Assembly: GCA_900555345.1 (NCBI GenBank)
Contig: USKS01000009.1
Coordinates: 1-15,602 of the forward strand
Source of the DNA: an uncultured Eubacteriales bacterium
GTDB lineage: Bacteria; Bacillota_A; Clostridia; Oscillospirales; CAG-272
Length of the DNA: 15,602 bases
Reading direction: 5' to 3'
Position numbers and translations under genes: made by a program. This document shows, piece after piece, positions 13,435 through 15,602 of the stretch. Numbering within the stretch: position 1 is the first letter of the stretch; each line of letters opens with the position of its first letter. Below the pieces are notes generated by a model that worked only from the letters and a program-made list of their open reading frames with translations, was not told where the DNA came from and made no database searches.

Positions 13435-15108
13435 TTACTTCCCTATCTTCTCCGCTATCATGGAGTTTATCTTTTCACGTACGGACAGCACCTGCTCGTC
13501 TCCGTGAGGATACTCGTCAAAGGCAACGCTGCCCCGCTCTTCGATGACTGCCATGACCGCGTCGCGCCCGCAAAGCTTTTCGCAAAGCGTGAAGGCGCGC
13601 AGATCGTCCAGCGCCGCGGTAAAGCCTCTGAGGTGCAGAGTCTCATATGCGCTGCCGCCGGGCGCGGGATATACGGAGAACGCGTCGCCCGCGGGCACCC
13701 ACATTCCGCCGTCGGTGCAAAGATACGGGTCGCAGAATTCGCACGATTCCTGCGTGAACCAGAAGTTATAGCCCCACTGCAGAAATCCCGCGATCTTGTA
13801 TTTATAGAACATCTGACCTATTATGCGGTTGCGTGCGCCGGGCATTGAAAGGAAACGGTTGGAGACCTTCTCCGACTGGCAGCAGCAGTAGTATACCCAA
13901 AGATCGGGAACTCCCGCCTCGAGATAAGGCTTTACGTGATCCTCGGACACAGCCGGATGCTCGACCACTCCTTTTTCGTAGAAGCTGAAATCGGAGAGCG
14001 CGTCCATTATCATCTGACCGTGGAGCTGATCCTTGACGACGTTCTTTGCGGCAAGGTAGCTTTCAAGCATATCTCCGCCGGGCTCGTCGGAAATATGGAA
14101 CACGCAGCGGTCGGCAACGCCGAGACGCTCAGTTTCGGCTATAAGACGGGGCAGCATTTCGGTAAGGAATCCGCGGTAGTCTTCTCCGCCGGCATCCGTA
14201 TCCCAGCCGAACACTCTCTCATATCCGTTTTCCGTCTCTGCCATGACCTTCGGCGCGTGGTGCGCGCCCCACTGGGTGAAGAGATGTGAAAACTCAAAAT
14301 ATTTTACGCCGCAGTCAAGGCACATATTGACCCAGCGCTCGAGCTTTTCAAAGCCGAATGACCACTTTCCGTGCTTTCTGTAAACGTCCACAAGCTGAAC
14401 CGTGGGCCGCTCGCCGCCGACGGCGGTGTCAAGCGGAGGCGTGAAAATGGGAGTCAGTATCATATTGATACCGTTGTCAACGGCGGTTTCGATAAAGTTC
14501 TTTATGACAGCCCAGTGCTCCTCGGAGAATATCTCAAGGCCGTAGTATGCCGCAAGGCAATCGGCGTGGAACCACTGTGTTACGGCTATCTTCTGCTCGG
14601 GAAGCTCGGCGGCGATAACATTGACGGTAAAAGTCGTCTCGGCAAGGATATTGCCGTCAAAGTCCTTGAACATAAAGCGAATGGGAAACTCTCCCGAGAT
14701 CTTTGACGACGCGGGGATCCGTATATCCACCCAGATCGCGGCAAGCCAGTGCATTACCGGTATTCTTGTTTTTTCGCTCATGGGTCTGAGCAGATCCGGG
14801 AAAAGTCCGGGCTCGGTGCGCAGGTAGTATCCGTCGTCAGCGCCGGGGTTCAGCGGCATGCGCACGGGCACATTATCCACGCGCTTAAGGCTTATGTACT
14901 CCGATATTTCGCTCTCTACGGACATGAACACTATCGTTCTGTCGTGCTGCGGACGGTCAAGCTGTATACCGATCTGCAAGCTGAAGCGCTCGCCCCAAAG
15001 CATGGAAGCACTTGTATATTCCGCTTTGTCCTCAAGGCGCTCATCAAGAAAGCAGCGCTCTGTCTGCGAGAGAGTTTTGACATTGATCTTCGGTGTTGTT
15101 TCTGACAT
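13435..15108 (-). CDS. DUF4091 / GH123-like glycoside hydrolase
   Basis: A 557-residue protein resembling the DUF4091 family, related to GH123 beta-N-acetylgalactosaminidases. An N-terminal beta-rich region (about 1-170) precedes a probable (beta/alpha)8 barrel. Landmarks are VTQWFHADC (176-184), NGINMILTPIFTPP (212-225), the adjacent acidic pair in HISDEPGGD (338-346; D341, E342), LQWGYNFW (443-450), and GDAFSVYPAP (474-483) before the C-terminal helix. GH123 enzymes use an Asp-Glu pair like this one, so catalysis is plausible; the substrate is unknown. No signal peptide is present from the chosen start, so it should act in the cytoplasm. The frame is open to ATG 15189 with a hydrophobic start, but AAAGGA lies 6 nt before ATG 15108 and the predicted promoter places the transcript start downstream of 15189. 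It may pair with the MFS transporter downstream. Confidence 0.82.
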   Translation of the reverse strand: MSETTPKINVKTLSQTERCFLDERLEDKAEYTSASMLWGERFSLQIGIQLDRPQHDRTIVFMSVESEISEYISLKRVDNVPVRMPLNPGADDGYYLRTEPGLFPDLLRPMSEKTRIPVMHWLAAIWVDIRIPASSKISGEFPIRFMFKDFDGNILAETTFTVNVIAAELPEQKIAVTQWFHADCLAAYYGLEIFSEEHWAVIKNFIETAVDNGINMILTPIFTPPLDTAVGGERPTVQLVDVYRKHGKWSFGFEKLERWVNMCLDCGVKYFEFSHLFTQWGAHHAPKVMAETENGYERVFGWDTDAGGEDYRGFLTEMLPRLIAETERLGVADRCVFHISDEPGGDMLESYLAAKNVVKDQLHGQMIMDALSDFSFYEKGVVEHPAVSEDHVKPYLEAGVPDLWVYYCCCQSEKVSNRFLSMPGARNRIIGQMFYKYKIAGFLQWGYNFWFTQESCEFCDPYLCTDGGMWVPAGDAFSVYPAPGGSAYETLHLRGFTAALDDLRAFTLCEKLCGRDAVMAVIEERGSVAFDEYPHGDEQVLSVREKINSMIAEKIGK

Positions 15109-15114
15109 ATTTTT

Positions 15115-15120
15115 TCCTTT
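15115..15120 (-). promoter_or_regulatory. Ribosome binding site deciding the start of the DUF4091 gene
   Basis: AAAGGA on the minus strand lies 6 nt upstream of ATG 15108. It favours this start over ATG 15189, which would add a hydrophobic N-terminus. Confidence 0.75.
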
Positions 15121-15179
15121 CGAGCTCCCGCGGCGTCCTTGGGACAGCAGCGGCATAAACATGATAATATATATAACTA

Positions 15180-15208
15180 ATATTACCACAGCAGCCCGAT
15201 GTTTGCAA
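15180..15208 (-). promoter_or_regulatory. Probable promoter of the DUF4091 gene
   Basis: On the minus strand, TTGCAA (15208-15203) and TAATAT (15185-15180) are separated by 17 nt, with TGTGG before the -10 (extended -10). The -10 is only a partial match. The -35 touches the inverted repeat at 15209-15258. Confidence 0.5.
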
Positions 15209-15258
15209 GTGCATATCCGTCATTTATACACGCATTTGTATAAATGACGGATATGCAC
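15209..15258. repeat. Perfect 22-bp inverted repeat
   Basis: Arms 15209-15230 and 15237-15258 match perfectly around a 6-nt loop (CGCATT). The arms start GTGCATATCC. It abuts the -35 of the predicted DUF4091 promoter, so it could be an operator for a dimeric regulator. On the plus strand GGTTTTCTG follows, so a weak rightward terminator is an alternative. Confidence 0.85.
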
Positions 15259-15602
15259 GGTTTTCTGTTGACTGCGGGCACACGACAGTGTCAGTGAGTC
15301 TGACCGCGCCCGCATCCGCCCTCGCGCACCCGTCGCTCACCCGTCGCAAGGCTCGCAGCCGCGCACCGCACTGCCAGTACTCTCGACGATCACCCACCGA
15401 AATGCTCGCCCGCACCGTCCCTCACCCTCACCACGCACCACCCACGCTCCCGCCATCACCCGCCGTTCCCTCCGCGCCCGCCGCGCCCACCGCACTCGTT
15501 CGTCTCTCCGCCAAAGTTTTGAAACTGCTTGCTTTCAGTTTATTTGTAAAGCATTTCAAACTCTATCGTCAGCTTGCCGAACGTAAGTAAAAAGGACGTG
15601 AA
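15259..15602. other. C-rich, G-poor non-coding stretch and likely start of a gene beyond the edge
   Basis: From about 15290 to 15515 the plus strand is markedly rich in C and poor in G. It contains a 10-nt tandem repeat, CACCCGTCGC, at 15327-15336 and 15338-15347, and closely spaced C triplets (15409, 15419, 15425, 15441), so the minus strand could form a G-quadruplex. Composition then becomes AT-rich, with an imperfect hairpin (15515-15530 with 15549-15562). The window ends in AAAAAGGACGTGAA, which looks like a ribosome binding site for a rightward gene just outside. The open frames crossing this region lack coding character. Confidence 0.45.

Noticed and set aside
12691..13848. A 385-residue plus-strand open frame opposite the MFS and DUF4091 genes
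   Set aside because: Its protein is very rich in Arg, Cys and Gly with no family pattern, and it crosses an intergenic region with terminator-like hairpins; it is an antisense shadow.
15109..15189. A longer DUF4091 protein starting at ATG 15189 with a hydrophobic N-terminus resembling a signal peptide
   Set aside because: No ribosome binding site serves it, the predicted transcript start lies downstream of it, and AAAGGA sits ideally before ATG 15108.
15288..15590. A 100-codon open frame rich in Pro, Ala and His at the right edge
   Set aside because: The composition simply follows the C-rich skew of the DNA; no ribosome binding site or family resemblance.

Overview
The window looks like chromosomal DNA of a Gram-positive anaerobe of the class Clostridia (Bacillota), possibly a gut member. 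The grounds are purine-rich AGGAG-type ribosome binding sites, a tightly packed Ami/Opp-type oligopeptide importer, a lipoprotein substrate-binding protein, and middling base composition. The species cannot be named from the sequence. There are no rRNA or tRNA genes, CRISPR arrays, integrases or transposases.

Layout. Positions 1-363 hold a palindrome-rich non-coding stretch with a strong leftward promoter, followed by the rightward promoter of prmA. The prmA gene (364-1287, ribosomal protein L11 methyltransferase) and a NERD-domain protein gene (1343-2185) read rightward. They end at a bidirectional terminator (2259-2290), where they meet a long leftward operon. In transcription order that operon (11806 down to 2295) is promoter, structured leader RNA, oppA, oppB, oppC, oppD, oppF, and a membrane-anchored ApbE-like protein. 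Upstream of it, also leftward, are a DUF4091/GH123-like protein gene (13435-15108) and a major facilitator superfamily transporter gene (11980-13254). They are separated by a GC-rich hairpin. A perfect 22-bp inverted repeat abuts the promoter of the DUF4091 gene. The last 340 bases are a strongly C-rich, G-poor non-coding stretch that ends in what looks like a ribosome binding site for a gene beyond the window.

How the genes work together. OppA to OppF form a complete ATP-driven oligopeptide importer of the streptococcal Ami type: a lipoprotein receptor, two permeases and two ATPases. Several parts are modified. The receptor appears to be circularly permuted, because the piece that forms the C-terminal tail of AmiA/AliA-type proteins lies at the N-terminus and the protein stops where that tail would begin. 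OppD carries a roughly 240-residue helical, charged insertion between Walker A and the Q-loop. OppF carries a C-terminal extension of about 100 residues with two membrane helices. OppB has a large extracytoplasmic domain, which streptococcal AmiC also has. The operon ends with a degenerate ApbE-like membrane protein. Together this is an elaborated Ami-type importer, and it is the most interesting content here. The DUF4091 protein and the MFS transporter may form a small carbohydrate-related unit, but that is inference.
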